From Photorhabdus laumondii subsp. laumondii (lineage in GTDB: Bacteria > Pseudomonadota > Gammaproteobacteria > Enterobacterales > Enterobacteriaceae): DNA of 64,000 bases. Positions within the stretch are counted from its first letter, which is position 1, and each line of letters starts with the position of its first letter. The notes beneath the pieces are model-generated. The model saw nothing but the letters and a program-made list of their open reading frames with translations, searched no databases and was not told where the DNA came from. Position numbers and translations under genes: made by a program. Below, piece after piece: positions 1-9,338 of this stretch. The stretch lies in NCBI RefSeq assembly GCF_003343245.1, contig NZ_CP024901.1, positions 868,001 to 932,000 of the forward strand, read 5' to 3'.

Positions 1-300
1 ATTTGCAGATGCGACATCAAACCCTTCAATTTTTTGGGACAAATGGTGGATAAGCGGTACGAAAGGATTTGCTTTAATTGCATAATGAATACTAATTTTT
101 TCAGGTAAATATTTACGTAATAGACACACTTGTTGGTCAATATGTTTTCTAGAATAGGCAAAAAAAGGAGTCTGTCCTATTTGAGTTTCCAGTCGGGTTA
201 ATGGTATTCCTCCTATTTCCAAACAATCGTCTTTAATGACAAATGTTTCTGCGATTTTCATCGATAAACTTTTCTGTGTTATTCTATTTTCTATATTCAT
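1..300 (-). CDS. PLP-dependent decarboxylase, N-terminal 100 residues (gene runs off the left edge)
   Basis: The reverse strand is open from an ATG at 300 to the window edge in one frame, with a strong Shine-Dalgarno GAGGTAAATT just upstream. The product contains TPFFAYSR, then YAIKANPF and EGFDVASA, the hallmark N-terminal motifs of the fold-type III ornithine/diaminopimelate/arginine decarboxylase family; the Lys of YAIKANP is the expected PLP Schiff-base residue (about residue 81). The family decarboxylates amino acids, releasing an amine. It lies on the same strand as the biosynthetic cluster to its right, and such decarboxylases accompany AMP-ligases like the one at 10405-11982 in exosortase-A-type loci. 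I infer it supplies an amine building block. The substrate cannot be read because the C-terminal specificity region is missing. Confidence 0.85.
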   Translation of the reverse strand, partial: MNIENRITQKSLSMKIAETFVIKDDCLEIGGIPLTRLETQIGQTPFFAYSRKHIDQQVCLLRKYLPEKISIHYAIKANPFVPLIHHLSQKIEGFDVASAN

Positions 301-339
301 AATTTACCTCACATTAGGAAAAGACAGCATTAGTATATA

Positions 340-466
340 TATACCCGTTATCTTTCAAGTTGCTTCTTTGTTGGCTGCACTCGCTCACCCCGGTCACATA
401 GTTATCTATGCTCCCGGGGATTCACTCCTTTGCCGTCGCGATCCATCTTGAAATCCATAGGGTATA
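340..466. repeat. ERIC element, full length (127 bp)
   Basis: The element starts and ends with TATA-containing inverted termini (TATACCC and GGGTATA) and has the central CTCCCGGGGATTC core typical of ERIC sequences. It separates the decarboxylase gene from the rest of the cluster and leaves 174 AT-rich bases to the next gene, in which I see nothing. A 71-codon open frame at 236-451 lies mostly inside it and is not a gene. Confidence 0.9.
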
Positions 467-640
467 ATCCACCAACAGAATTATAAAATTCTTATGAATG
501 GAGTTAATCTCTGGTATTTTTAAAATTATACCCCCATCTATTTCCATAGAAATAAAAATACATTTGTTTGATTAAAAAACAAAGGGTATCTCCATAATAA
601 TTAACTATAGCCTACAGTTTTTACATCCAGAACTGGTTAA

Positions 641-1579
641 TCACGAATAAAGCAATAAAGAGGCACCAAATAGACCACCTACTCCGGCAGAAATCAGCAA
701 AATGTTATCTCCTGAATGTAATGCTCCACTATTTTTTAACGCATGTAAATTAATAAGCATATCGGCACCAAAGCAATGTGCTGTTTCACTAATATTTTTA
801 AGAAATATCTTCTCTATAGGAATATTCATAAACTTTGCTGCTTGACGCCATATCAAAATATTCACATTATGTGGAATAATATACGATATATCATCCATCG
901 TAATATCCGCCTGCTGTAATACATCTTGAATTACAGATTGTAATCTGAGTTGATAATTCGCTGTGAAATCTCGATAAGCAGCAGAATTAGTTGGTAACCA
1001 AATACCTTGAGAATATTTTGGGTAAGTATGTATAGAATGTGCAAGAATGCTTGAACCTTGACCGTTCAGAGAGAGCAAAGCGGCGGCGGAGGCATCACCG
1101 ATTACCGCTACATTAGGTACTATTCTGAGTTCAAAACTGTCAGCAATTTCCCCGACAACTATCAGAGCTTTACTGTTAGGAAGCGCATTTTGTAAATAAT
1201 GTTTTGCTAAAGATAATGCGGAAAATATGGATACACAATTGTTGCTGCTAGTTCCTATAGCAACAGCATTAGGTAGTTGTAGGCACCGAACAAGTAATGA
1301 AGCCATATTTTGACCCCATACACTACTTATAGTCCCCGTATGAGCATAAACCAGCAGTACGACTTCTTGCTTAATGTGGGGAACTTGTTGAAATAATTCC
1401 TTGCAGGGTTTTAGCAGCATTTCTTCTTCACTGCCTTCCTCTACCGGACAATGAGTTAATTCATACATACGGCTAAACACCCGCGCTTCATTTTGGGTTA
1501 AACCTAAGCGTTGGTATTCCCGTTCAACCTTAAGCCTCTTTTGAGGTACATAGCTAGTAATTGTCTCTAATGTCATCAT
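641..1579 (-). CDS. KAS III-like (FabH-family) condensing or acyl-transfer enzyme, paralogue 1
   Basis: 312 residues, close to the usual 310-330 for FabH-type enzymes. The candidate nucleophile Cys115 sits in SSNNCVSIF, His237 and Asn240 in PHNVN correspond to the FabH HQAN motif, and GDASAAALL is the usual KAS III turn. The third catalytic position, Asn in FabH GNTSAAS, is His268 here (AHCFGAD), as in the paralogue at 5353-6300. KAS III-like proteins of secondary metabolism often transfer acyl or aminoacyl groups from a carrier protein rather than doing the FabH condensation. It is the last gene of the run before the ERIC, 5 bp after the transglutaminase gene. Two ATG codons (1579 and 1576) are possible starts. 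Confidence 0.85.
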   Translation of the reverse strand: MMTLETITSYVPQKRLKVEREYQRLGLTQNEARVFSRMYELTHCPVEEGSEEEMLLKPCKELFQQVPHIKQEVVLLVYAHTGTISSVWGQNMASLLVRCLQLPNAVAIGTSSNNCVSIFSALSLAKHYLQNALPNSKALIVVGEIADSFELRIVPNVAVIGDASAAALLSLNGQGSSILAHSIHTYPKYSQGIWLPTNSAAYRDFTANYQLRLQSVIQDVLQQADITMDDISYIIPHNVNILIWRQAAKFMNIPIEKIFLKNISETAHCFGADMLINLHALKNSGALHSGDNILLISAGVGGLFGASLLLYS

Positions 1580-1584
1580 ATGAA

Positions 1585-2499
1585 TTATTTACTCCATCTG
1601 GCATGTAAATCGACACAATAAGCACCGGATACTGGGCTAAAACTATGAACTTTTCCTTGATAACTCAATTCATTGTAATTATTAAAAGACGTAATTAGTT
1701 CATTACATTCATCGGGTAAACAAGGATCTAACAATGCCATACGATCCAAGAAGTTTAGTTGTTGCACATCCGTCACCCTGGCTCCAGGATTTTCCTCCAG
1801 TAATATTCCCCAGCTATCCCATATCAATGGTTCATATCCAGCCAGTGAAGCTAAGTCTAAAAAGAATAAATTACGTACTATCCATTGCCCATATCCATCA
1901 TCAAATCGATATCCACTGAAAATACGCTCATTCATTGTTCCCTGTCGGATATGCCTCCATATTTCTGCTCCACTAAAGAATAAATGTCGAGGAAAATCTG
2001 ATGGATTAGCCCCCAATAATGGCTTAGACAAAAAATTTAATCGACTTTCGGCATATAACCATCTAGTACCATTCCAATATTCTACTAAAGTATGATCATG
2101 CATCGGACATTCATCGTTATACTGATAATGTGCAAATCCATAGCGGACTCTTGCCGGAATATTTTTATGTCGCATAAAGGAACATAATAAAACCGAAAAA
2201 TCCCGACAAGTAGATAATAGACGTTTTTCTGGGGGCCGAGGATTTGAAAAACTTGAATCATCAAGTAACAAAAGTTTTTTTAGCATCAGTGAAACACAGC
2301 GGCTATCTATTTCTGTATTGCGCATAGAAATGATATCTGGATTAAGTTTATCTTTTTCTGTCTGATAGTGAATCAATAAATTCTGAACAATAGAAATTAA
2401 CCCTTCCACATCATTAGGTAAATCATCAAGCTGAGATGAATATGATGCTGCTAATGTTACCTCAGTATGCTGCCGGTAGTGATTAATAGGATCAAGCAT
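1585..2499 (-). CDS. transglutaminase-fold protein of a biosynthetic cluster
   Basis: 304 residues with a transglutaminase-core pattern: Cys98 in STCRDFSVLLCSF followed by NIPARVRYGF, His136 in HDHTLVEYW, and an acidic residue at Glu151 (YAESRL) where the triad Asp is expected. It overlaps the preceding hydrolase gene by 8 bp and has AAGGGAA upstream of its ATG. A transglutaminase homologue, AdmF of the andrimid pathway, is known to join two carrier-bound acyl groups through an amide bond, so an amide-forming role here is a reasonable inference. A protease or amidase role is also possible. The Glu in place of Asp at the third triad position is worth noting. Confidence 0.75.
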   Translation of the reverse strand: MLDPINHYRQHTEVTLAASYSSQLDDLPNDVEGLISIVQNLLIHYQTEKDKLNPDIISMRNTEIDSRCVSLMLKKLLLLDDSSFSNPRPPEKRLLSTCRDFSVLLCSFMRHKNIPARVRYGFAHYQYNDECPMHDHTLVEYWNGTRWLYAESRLNFLSKPLLGANPSDFPRHLFFSGAEIWRHIRQGTMNERIFSGYRFDDGYGQWIVRNLFFLDLASLAGYEPLIWDSWGILLEENPGARVTDVQQLNFLDRMALLDPCLPDECNELITSFNNYNELSYQGKVHSFSPVSGAYCVDLHARWSK

Positions 2500-3424
2500 G
2501 AATCGGTTCCCTTGGCAAAGATATAATTTCCTCTGTGTTAAATGGTGTTATAAAAGCTGAAATATAGTTCATTATTTTATAATGCAACTCTTTTCTTGGT
2601 ACATAATCACCACCACTAACGACTGAATTTAATGCTTTCAATAAAGGAGAAAATTCATAAACAAAAGCGTAATGACCAGCTCCAAAGAGGATATGATGTT
2701 CAACGTGGGGCAAGTGCGTTGCGTAGTCAGTCGGTGATCCTAGCAACTTCATAGTATCTCTTTCACCTGATAAAATTAAAGTCGGTAAAAGCATCTCATT
2801 TAGAGTATTAGCGAGAAACAAATTTGACAAAGCTGGGGCTAGTAAGATCACAGCACAAATACCCTTAACTAAACATTGCTCAACTGCAAAACACGATAGT
2901 TCATTGAGTACTGATGAAAGTTCGGGTTCCAGTTCAAAACAGGGCTGACAACCGCACATCACTAATACATCATACGCTCCAGCAGAATGGCCTATCACCA
3001 ATGGACGCGAAAAGTCTATTCTCTCGCCTAGGGCCTCTAAAAGTAACGCATCACATGCATACACTAAACGTTGAGGTCTGGTTGTCAAATTCATCCAACG
3101 ATAGCGAGCATCCTGAATATCTTGATGATCCACGGCTAACACAGCAAAACCTTGTGTTGATAAAAACTCAGCAAGGTATGATTGATCAAAACAAGAACCA
3201 CCAGAACCATGAGAAATTACTATTAATGGCCAATTTGTTCCCATGGGGATCGCACTTTCTTCTGATTTTGCATGTAATATATTTCGGTATCGTTTTACGG
3301 TACCACTCCCTGCATATGCAGGATACCAGAGAGTAGCAGAAATAGTTCCTAATGAAGATAGCCAATTGTAATGCATTACTCCACTACCAATGATGTGCAA
3401 TATATCATTGACTCTATTTAGCAT
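2492..3424 (-). CDS. alpha/beta hydrolase (PAF-acetylhydrolase/dienelactone hydrolase-like)
   Basis: About 310 residues. The oxyanion segment is VISHGSGGSCFDQ, the nucleophile elbow GHSAG, the likely acid Asp in GERDTM and the base His in GAGHYAF, so the triad is complete. I place the start at the ATG at 3424 because GGAGA lies 8-9 bases upstream; an in-frame ATG at 3451 gives a longer form without a clear ribosome site. No signal peptide is evident, so it probably acts in the cytoplasm. It is the first gene of the three-gene block ending at 641. In a carrier-protein pathway it could be a releasing thioesterase, esterase or acyltransferase; the sequence does not decide. Confidence 0.75.
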   Translation of the reverse strand: MLNRVNDILHIIGSGVMHYNWLSSLGTISATLWYPAYAGSGTVKRYRNILHAKSEESAIPMGTNWPLIVISHGSGGSCFDQSYLAEFLSTQGFAVLAVDHQDIQDARYRWMNLTTRPQRLVYACDALLLEALGERIDFSRPLVIGHSAGAYDVLVMCGCQPCFELEPELSSVLNELSCFAVEQCLVKGICAVILLAPALSNLFLANTLNEMLLPTLILSGERDTMKLLGSPTDYATHLPHVEHHILFGAGHYAFVYEFSPLLKALNSVVSGGDYVPRKELHYKIMNYISAFITPFNTEEIISLPREPIHA

Positions 3425-3790
3425 TTGAATAAGTCTCCATTTTATTGCCATTTCTTAGTAAAATGATTAAATTCCATGCCAAAAACAAAAAGTTTTTTCT
3501 ACTAATGTTATTTTTACCAACTTTATACGATACTCTTCTTATTAAGTTATAGATATCATTCATTTTATTTATATTTCCTACACTACAGTATAAGTTTAAT
3601 TCCATTAAGAAATATTTTTACTTTCTTTCTATATCATTTAAGCGTGAAGATGCAGGCTTCTAACCTCATAATTATATTATTTAAAATAAATCGCATGTGA
3701 AACCAGCATCTAAAAGTAGAATGAGTATATAATTAATGGATACTGATTTTTTTAAATTGAATTTTTATTCCATAAGTTGAGTACTGATCA
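3425..3790. other. gene-free AT-rich gap inside the cluster
   Basis: This 366-bp stretch separates the ten genes to the right from the three to the left. A 63-codon minus-strand frame (3414-3605) has no convincing composition or ribosome site and I do not call it. The gap probably holds a promoter for the hydrolase-transglutaminase-KAS block, but I cannot point to specific -35/-10 boxes or a clear terminator. Confidence 0.5.
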
Positions 3791-5356
3791 TTAAGAAGAC
3801 ACTCTACCTTCAGCAAGCTTTGTCTTTAATTGCTTATAGTCTGTTTTTCCATTACGATTTTTAGGAATAGCCCCTATCACTAATCTTGTTGGCCACATAC
3901 TTCTGGGCATAAGCTGTTGACATATTTTACGTAGCTCTAGATTAGATTTTTCATGCCAAGAAATAAAAAACACTAATCCTTCAACACAGTTCCCTGCTAT
4001 AACAGGCCAGCCAATAACCGCAATATCGTCAACCCCTACTGCTTTACTCAGCATTGACTCAATTTCCAAACGCTCCAAACGCTGACCATTGACTTTCAGT
4101 TGATCATCACAACGCCCTAAAAAATGAAATATCCCATCATTGTCACGTTTAACCCAGTCTCCAGTACGATACCAATAACAACTACCATCATATTCGAAAT
4201 TATCAGCCTGCATAGTGTTACTTGATAAGTAACCACTAACCACTTGCTCACCGCCAATCCATAATTCACCTTCTCCTACATCCCCTGCGTTTTGACGCTG
4301 GCGTCCAATCTTTAACTTTGTACCAGGATAAGGAGTTCCGATTGGAACAATCAATTCATTAGTTTCTGTCGGCTCAGGACTCCAGCGATAACCACAAATT
4401 GCAACTGTTGCTTCTGTTGGTCCATAAATATTATCAATATGTGATGCAGGTGCAGCCATATGCCAGCTTTTAGCCATGCTCTGTAACAAAGGTTCTCCAC
4501 AAAACAACGATTGGCGTAAATTAGGAAAAGAACCAGGTTCCAATTGTCGTGAGCGCTGAAAGTACAAAATAATAGAAGGCACTGATGCCCAAAATGTCAG
4601 ATGTTTATCTCGAACAAACGTTCCAAGCATTAAACTGTTTTTGGCATCAAAAACATGAGTCGATGCTCCAATAGCCCAAGGAACAAATAAATCATGGACG
4701 GAAACATCAAAACCCAGAGGACAAATTTGAGAAAAACGATCAGCGCAGGTTGGTTGATACAGAGCTATAGTATTGGACACGTAGCGTGTAACATTCGTAT
4801 GTGCAACTTCAACCCCTTTAGGATTACCTGTACTACCTGATGTAAACATCAAATATGCACCAGGATTATCTGTCTTCATTTGTGCAGTAGGAATCTTGGC
4901 TAAATCAGCATGCGCGAGAAAATAGTGTCTTGGGTAATCGTTACACCAATTGGGGCGTTGTTTACTATCTGACAAAATTATGACTAACGGTTTGTCTATA
5001 TGTTTCAACAAATCGTGCAATAACTTTTGCTCCTCAGCACAAGTCACCAATAAATCAAAATCAGTAATTTTAGATAATAAACTCAGGCTTTCAGGTGTCT
5101 GGTCTTCGTTTAATGGCAAATAAGTCTTACCGTAACACAATGAAGCTACAATACCTGCGAAAATTCCTACGTTTCTTTTTCCAAGCAAAGCACAATATTT
5201 TCCCTGCGAAAGAGAGAAACCTCGGGCCAGAAGGGATGCTAACTCATGTAGCTCACGGTAACTATATACATCATTATTAATAGATAACGCTTGGTAATCT
5301 GCATATTTCAGTGCGCTATCATGCAGCCATTCACCTAAGTGTTCAAAAACTCTCAT
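3791..5356 (-). CDS. amino-acid-type adenylation enzyme (stand-alone A domain, DltA/PigI-like)
   Basis: 521 residues, the size of a free-standing A domain. Visible core motifs are TSGSTGNPKG (about 172-181), FDVSVHD, NIYGPTEATV, YRTGDWVKRD, FLGRCDDQLKVNGQRLE and NGKTDYK with the catalytic Lys504. Asp217 in FDVSVHD corresponds to the Asp that binds the substrate alpha-amino group in amino acid-activating A domains, which favours an amino acid over a fatty acid. It should form an aminoacyl-AMP and load the carrier protein at 16050-16313. Its stop overlaps the upstream KAS gene arrangement (ATGA overlap at 5353-5356). The specificity pocket starts D-V-H, which I do not recognise as a proline code. 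Confidence 0.85.
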   Translation of the reverse strand: MRVFEHLGEWLHDSALKYADYQALSINNDVYSYRELHELASLLARGFSLSQGKYCALLGKRNVGIFAGIVASLCYGKTYLPLNEDQTPESLSLLSKITDFDLLVTCAEEQKLLHDLLKHIDKPLVIILSDSKQRPNWCNDYPRHYFLAHADLAKIPTAQMKTDNPGAYLMFTSGSTGNPKGVEVAHTNVTRYVSNTIALYQPTCADRFSQICPLGFDVSVHDLFVPWAIGASTHVFDAKNSLMLGTFVRDKHLTFWASVPSIILYFQRSRQLEPGSFPNLRQSLFCGEPLLQSMAKSWHMAAPASHIDNIYGPTEATVAICGYRWSPEPTETNELIVPIGTPYPGTKLKIGRQRQNAGDVGEGELWIGGEQVVSGYLSSNTMQADNFEYDGSCYWYRTGDWVKRDNDGIFHFLGRCDDQLKVNGQRLERLEIESMLSKAVGVDDIAVIGWPVIAGNCVEGLVFFISWHEKSNLELRKICQQLMPRSMWPTRLVIGAIPKNRNGKTDYKQLKTKLAEGRVSS

Positions 5357-6300
5357 GATTTAATGTCCTCTTTAACTAATTGAAAAATAGCAGCACCGAA
5401 TACTGCCCCTAATCCTACAGTGGCAACCATTACATAATCTCCTAATCGCAGTGTATCTCTAGCAAAATGCCAGTTGATAAAGATATCTGCCCCAAAACAG
5501 TGACCTAATTCAGGTAATTTATCCAAGTAAACTTTGCTCAGAGGTAACGCGATTTTTTGGGTTGCATCACGCCATGAAATCAAGTTCACATTATGGGGGA
5601 AAACCCAACGGATATGTTCCCAAGACAAATTAGATTGTTTTAAACAGCGCTCCATTACATTGGCTAGGCGTCCAGCATAGTGGGTTTCAAATCGCACTTG
5701 CTCTTCTGCGGTTTGCCAGGAGCCTTTAGAATGTTGTCCATAGTAATCAATCTCTAAGGCTTTCATTTTGGCTCCATCACCCCCCAGACTAATTATGCAA
5801 GCTGTAGCGGCATCGCCACACAACGTAGTATTGGGAATTTGTTGTAGAATACCGCTAAAAGTTAGGTCAGCTGTCAGCAATAATGCATAACCTTGACCAC
5901 TGTTTCCAATTAGATGATTTTGAATTACCTGCAATCCATTAAGATTAGAAGCACAGTTATTCGAATGAATGGAGAAGCAAGTTGCATTACGCAGCCCCAA
6001 TCGCCGGTTCAACCTAGACAGCAAATTATTTGGATAAGTCCAAGTTTCTGGAGCAGTATGGGCATGAATAAGTAAAGTAATAGATTCTATTGCTATACCA
6101 TTACGTGTCAGCGTATCTTGAGCTGCCCGATACATCATCTCTTCCAGAGATATCTTACTGATAGCTATGTGATTTAATCCATAAAAACGCTGATATATCT
6201 TGATTGCATCTTCAGATAATTGAGGCTCAATAGGAACTCGTTCTAATCCAATTTTCTGTTCTGGCAAATAAACACCAATGTCATTGATTATTAGACTCAC
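5353..6300 (-). CDS. KAS III-like (FabH-family) enzyme, paralogue 2
   Basis: 315 residues. Cys116 in HSNNCASNL is the candidate nucleophile; His236/Asn239 lie in PHNVN; GDAATACI is the KAS III turn; and the FabH catalytic Asn is replaced by His267 in GHCFGADIF, exactly as in the paralogue at 641-1579. The shared PHNVN and HCFGAD motifs show these two are sister proteins within one non-FabH subfamily. The gene overlaps its neighbours by 4 bp on both sides (RND pump upstream, adenylation enzyme downstream), so translation is likely coupled. Probable role: acyl or aminoacyl transfer or condensation on the cluster's carrier protein. Confidence 0.85.
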   Translation of the reverse strand: MSLIINDIGVYLPEQKIGLERVPIEPQLSEDAIKIYQRFYGLNHIAISKISLEEMMYRAAQDTLTRNGIAIESITLLIHAHTAPETWTYPNNLLSRLNRRLGLRNATCFSIHSNNCASNLNGLQVIQNHLIGNSGQGYALLLTADLTFSGILQQIPNTTLCGDAATACIISLGGDGAKMKALEIDYYGQHSKGSWQTAEEQVRFETHYAGRLANVMERCLKQSNLSWEHIRWVFPHNVNLISWRDATQKIALPLSKVYLDKLPELGHCFGADIFINWHFARDTLRLGDYVMVATVGLGAVFGAAIFQLVKEDIKS

Positions 6301-9300
6301 GATGTGGCTCCACTCGTTTTTTTATGTACAAAGATATAAAGCGAAGGTAGCAGGAAAAGGGTGAGGCATGAACCTACTAACATTCCCATGATAATCACTA
6401 GGCCCAGTTCAAAACGGGATTCTGCTGCTGGACCGCTGGCAAATAAAAGAGGTAAGGCTCCCAATATCATAGTCAGCGTAGTTAGAACAATTGCACGTAA
6501 GCGAGACGCAGAAGCCCGCACTGTTGCGTAGTAAATACTAATACCACCTTTCTTGTGCAAGCTATCAGTAGCTTGCACCATTAAAATTCCTTGCTTACTG
6601 ATCAACCCAACCAGAGTCAGCATGCCAACTTGTGTAAACATATCAAGTGGCACATCAAACCAAGATAACGCTAGTAATGCACCTAGTACTGAAAAAGGAA
6701 TGCTACCCAGTAAAACAATGAGTGGCCCCAGATAATTAGTAAGTTGTAATGCTAATAGACAATAAATACCTACTAATGCTATAGCAAAAGTTACTAGTAA
6801 ACGCTGTCCTTCTTCTTTGCTTTGTCGTGTTTCTCCTGATAGGTCATATGACACTCCTTGTGATTTGAGGTTGTGGAGTAGCTGAAGAGCAAACTCTGTT
6901 GCTTCTGATTGCCCTACTCCCGGGGCTAACACACCTTGTAGTGTCACAGCAGCTTGTTTTTGGAATGTATTTAGAGATTCAGGACCTACTTCAGGATTCT
7001 GAGTCACCAGACTTCCTAGTCTGATAAGATTGCCATCTAAACTTCGCACTTGTAGATCTAATAGTGATTGTATCGCAGCCCGTTCAGTTTTTTTCAAGGC
7101 CATGATGACGTTATAGGTCCGTCCTTCATAAATGAAAGGTTGTAGTTTAGTATTGGCGTATGCCAAATTCATACTATAACCAACATCTGAAGCGGAAATC
7201 CCTACTTTCGCCAGTTGTTCACGATCTAGTCGTATGTGAATCTGCGGAGTATCATATTTCAAATCTTTTTTCAAAAATAGAAACAGACCACTAGCACGCA
7301 TTTCACGTAGCATTAGATCACTAAGCGCATCTAGATTAGCGTAATCTTTATCTTCATGTTTGAGCACAAATTGGAAAGGTAATCCTCCGACACCTGGCAA
7401 GGAAGAAGGCAGGATTACTACCGACTGTAACGCCGGGATTTTAGCTATAATATTCTGCAATTCTGGTTGTAATTGTATTGTTGAACGTTGACGTTCAGAC
7501 CAATTAATTAATCGAACAAAAGAAAGTAGTTGGTTGTCTTTTGGTACGCCTATGACATAGTTAAAATTAGCTATTTCCGGTAAGGTACTATAAATATTCT
7601 CTAATATAGGTGTATGTTGCTCAATATAGTCTGTTCCTATGACACTGGGGCCTTCTGCAATTACCATTAAGCTTCCCTGATCTTCTTTGGGAGCCAACGC
7701 ATGAGGTAATATAATGAACAAAATGATTACACCAGCTAACGTAGTTGCCCATAACCATAGTGGGAAATTTCCAGTTTTCACTAGCCGGATTAAAACACGC
7801 TCATAGCTGCGACGGAGGCGAGCAAACATTTTTTCCACTCGTATCACCATCAGTGAATGTTGATGATTTGTTGATAGCATACGTGCGCACATGACGGGAG
7901 TTAAGCTAAGTGCTAATATCCCAGAGATAATGACAGCTCCGGCAAGAGTCACTGCAAATTCAGAAAACAGCTTTCCTACAATTCCACCAATAAATGCTAA
8001 TGGTAAATATACGATTGCTAGAGTTAAAGTCATGGTGACTAGAGATGTAGCAATTTCATTCCCTCCTTTTAACGCAGCCTGATAAGGAGTATCTCCCATT
8101 CGCATTCGATGTAGAGCAATGTCTAACACAATTATGGCATCATCGACTACCAGCCCTGTGGCTAGAACCATTGCTAGCAAGGTCAGTGTATTAATTGAAA
8201 AACCACACAAATGAATAACTAAGCACACACCAATCAAAGAGAGTGGAATAGCAATAACTGGGATCACAACAGCTCGTAATGTTCCTGCTCCCAAAAATAT
8301 TACTAGGGTAACAGCACAGCAAGTAAGTAAAATAGTGATAAAAACTTCATGTACCGCACCACCAATATATTCACTACTGTCGATAAGCACGTTAGACTGT
8401 AGATCATAAGGAAAACTGGATTTCAATTCCCCTATAGTTTTATATATATCATCAGCAGCCAACAAGGGATTACTACCTTGTTGCCAGTTGATCAATACTA
8501 TTGTGGCGGGTTTACCGTTAAAAATAGATTTAATTTCCGGCTGACTACCTCCTAATTCTATGTCAGCTACATCCTTTAGACGAACCGGAGATATATTTGT
8601 TGCGGTCATAATAGATAAATTAGCAAAATCACTTATTGTTGAAAGCCCTGTTTCTGGCACAAGTTGAAAACGTAATTTACTATCATGTAAAGCACCGCCA
8701 TTCGCTTGAGCATTCTCCAATTTTAAACTTTTGCTGATATCTATTGCGGTTACACCGTGGCGTTCCATACGCTCTGGATCTAACCAAATTCTCATTGCAT
8801 ATTCACTACCCAATATTTCTACATTCCCCACTCCTTTTAAGGATTCCAAGCGTGGTTTAACAACTCGGTGCAAAAAATCCGATACCTGCGCAGCTTGCAT
8901 TGTTTCACTAGTAAATGATAATGCGAAATCAGGAACTCGATCCGCTTCTTGGCGGGAGATTTGCGGTGATTCCATATCATCGGGAAAATGAGATATGGTA
9001 TTGACTCGTTCCATGATATTAGTTAATACCTTCTGAGTATCACTACCCATTGCCAAATGCAATACTACCTTGCTACGCCCAGTTTCTGAAGTGCTGGTAA
9101 CGTAGTTAATATCATCAATTCCAGATACTGCCGATAATACTTCTGACGTAACACGCCCATCCATTAGATCTGCCGAGGCACCAGGATAAAAAGCACTGAC
9201 ACTAATTGCATCTGCATCTACACTTGGATAAAGGCCTACTGGTAGATACCCTATAGAAAACAAGCCAGCAATAAATAACAAACCACTAAATGTTGTTACT

Positions 9301-9338
9301 ATGATTGGACGACGTAAAAAAAGGCCGATAATTTTCAT
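6297..9338 (-). CDS. RND multidrug/efflux transporter, inner-membrane subunit (AcrB/MdtB type)
   Basis: 1013 residues, in the HAE-1 range (about 1000-1050). It begins with the canonical FLRRPIIVTTFSGLLF first helix and PVGLYPSVDADAISVSAFYPGASADL, carries the second-helix-bundle LATGLVVDDAIIVLD segment with the paired Asp residues used for proton relay, and repeats the two halves with two large periplasmic loops. Together with the membrane fusion protein immediately upstream (4-bp overlap) it should form a proton-driven tripartite pump. No outer-membrane channel gene is in the cluster, so a TolC-like protein elsewhere is presumably used. Its position in the operon suggests it exports the cluster product. 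Confidence 0.95.
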   Translation of the reverse strand: MKIIGLFLRRPIIVTTFSGLLFIAGLFSIGYLPVGLYPSVDADAISVSAFYPGASADLMDGRVTSEVLSAVSGIDDINYVTSTSETGRSKVVLHLAMGSDTQKVLTNIMERVNTISHFPDDMESPQISRQEADRVPDFALSFTSETMQAAQVSDFLHRVVKPRLESLKGVGNVEILGSEYAMRIWLDPERMERHGVTAIDISKSLKLENAQANGGALHDSKLRFQLVPETGLSTISDFANLSIMTATNISPVRLKDVADIELGGSQPEIKSIFNGKPATIVLINWQQGSNPLLAADDIYKTIGELKSSFPYDLQSNVLIDSSEYIGGAVHEVFITILLTCCAVTLVIFLGAGTLRAVVIPVIAIPLSLIGVCLVIHLCGFSINTLTLLAMVLATGLVVDDAIIVLDIALHRMRMGDTPYQAALKGGNEIATSLVTMTLTLAIVYLPLAFIGGIVGKLFSEFAVTLAGAVIISGILALSLTPVMCARMLSTNHQHSLMVIRVEKMFARLRRSYERVLIRLVKTGNFPLWLWATTLAGVIILFIILPHALAPKEDQGSLMVIAEGPSVIGTDYIEQHTPILENIYSTLPEIANFNYVIGVPKDNQLLSFVRLINWSERQRSTIQLQPELQNIIAKIPALQSVVILPSSLPGVGGLPFQFVLKHEDKDYANLDALSDLMLREMRASGLFLFLKKDLKYDTPQIHIRLDREQLAKVGISASDVGYSMNLAYANTKLQPFIYEGRTYNVIMALKKTERAAIQSLLDLQVRSLDGNLIRLGSLVTQNPEVGPESLNTFQKQAAVTLQGVLAPGVGQSEATEFALQLLHNLKSQGVSYDLSGETRQSKEEGQRLLVTFAIALVGIYCLLALQLTNYLGPLIVLLGSIPFSVLGALLALSWFDVPLDMFTQVGMLTLVGLISKQGILMVQATDSLHKKGGISIYYATVRASASRLRAIVLTTLTMILGALPLLFASGPAAESRFELGLVIIMGMLVGSCLTLFLLPSLYIFVHKKTSGATS

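Noticed and set aside
236..451. 71-codon plus-strand open frame
   Set aside because: Lies mostly in an ERIC element and antisense to the decarboxylase start; same kind of artefact at 18642-18923, 51898-52107 and 62470-62661.
2914..3336. 140-codon plus-strand open frame
   Set aside because: Antisense to the alpha/beta hydrolase, which has a full catalytic triad; this frame has no ribosome site or family motifs.
3414..3605. 63-codon minus-strand frame upstream of the hydrolase
   Set aside because: Overlaps the likely hydrolase start in another frame, has AT-driven composition (many Asn, Lys, Ile) and no Shine-Dalgarno sequence.
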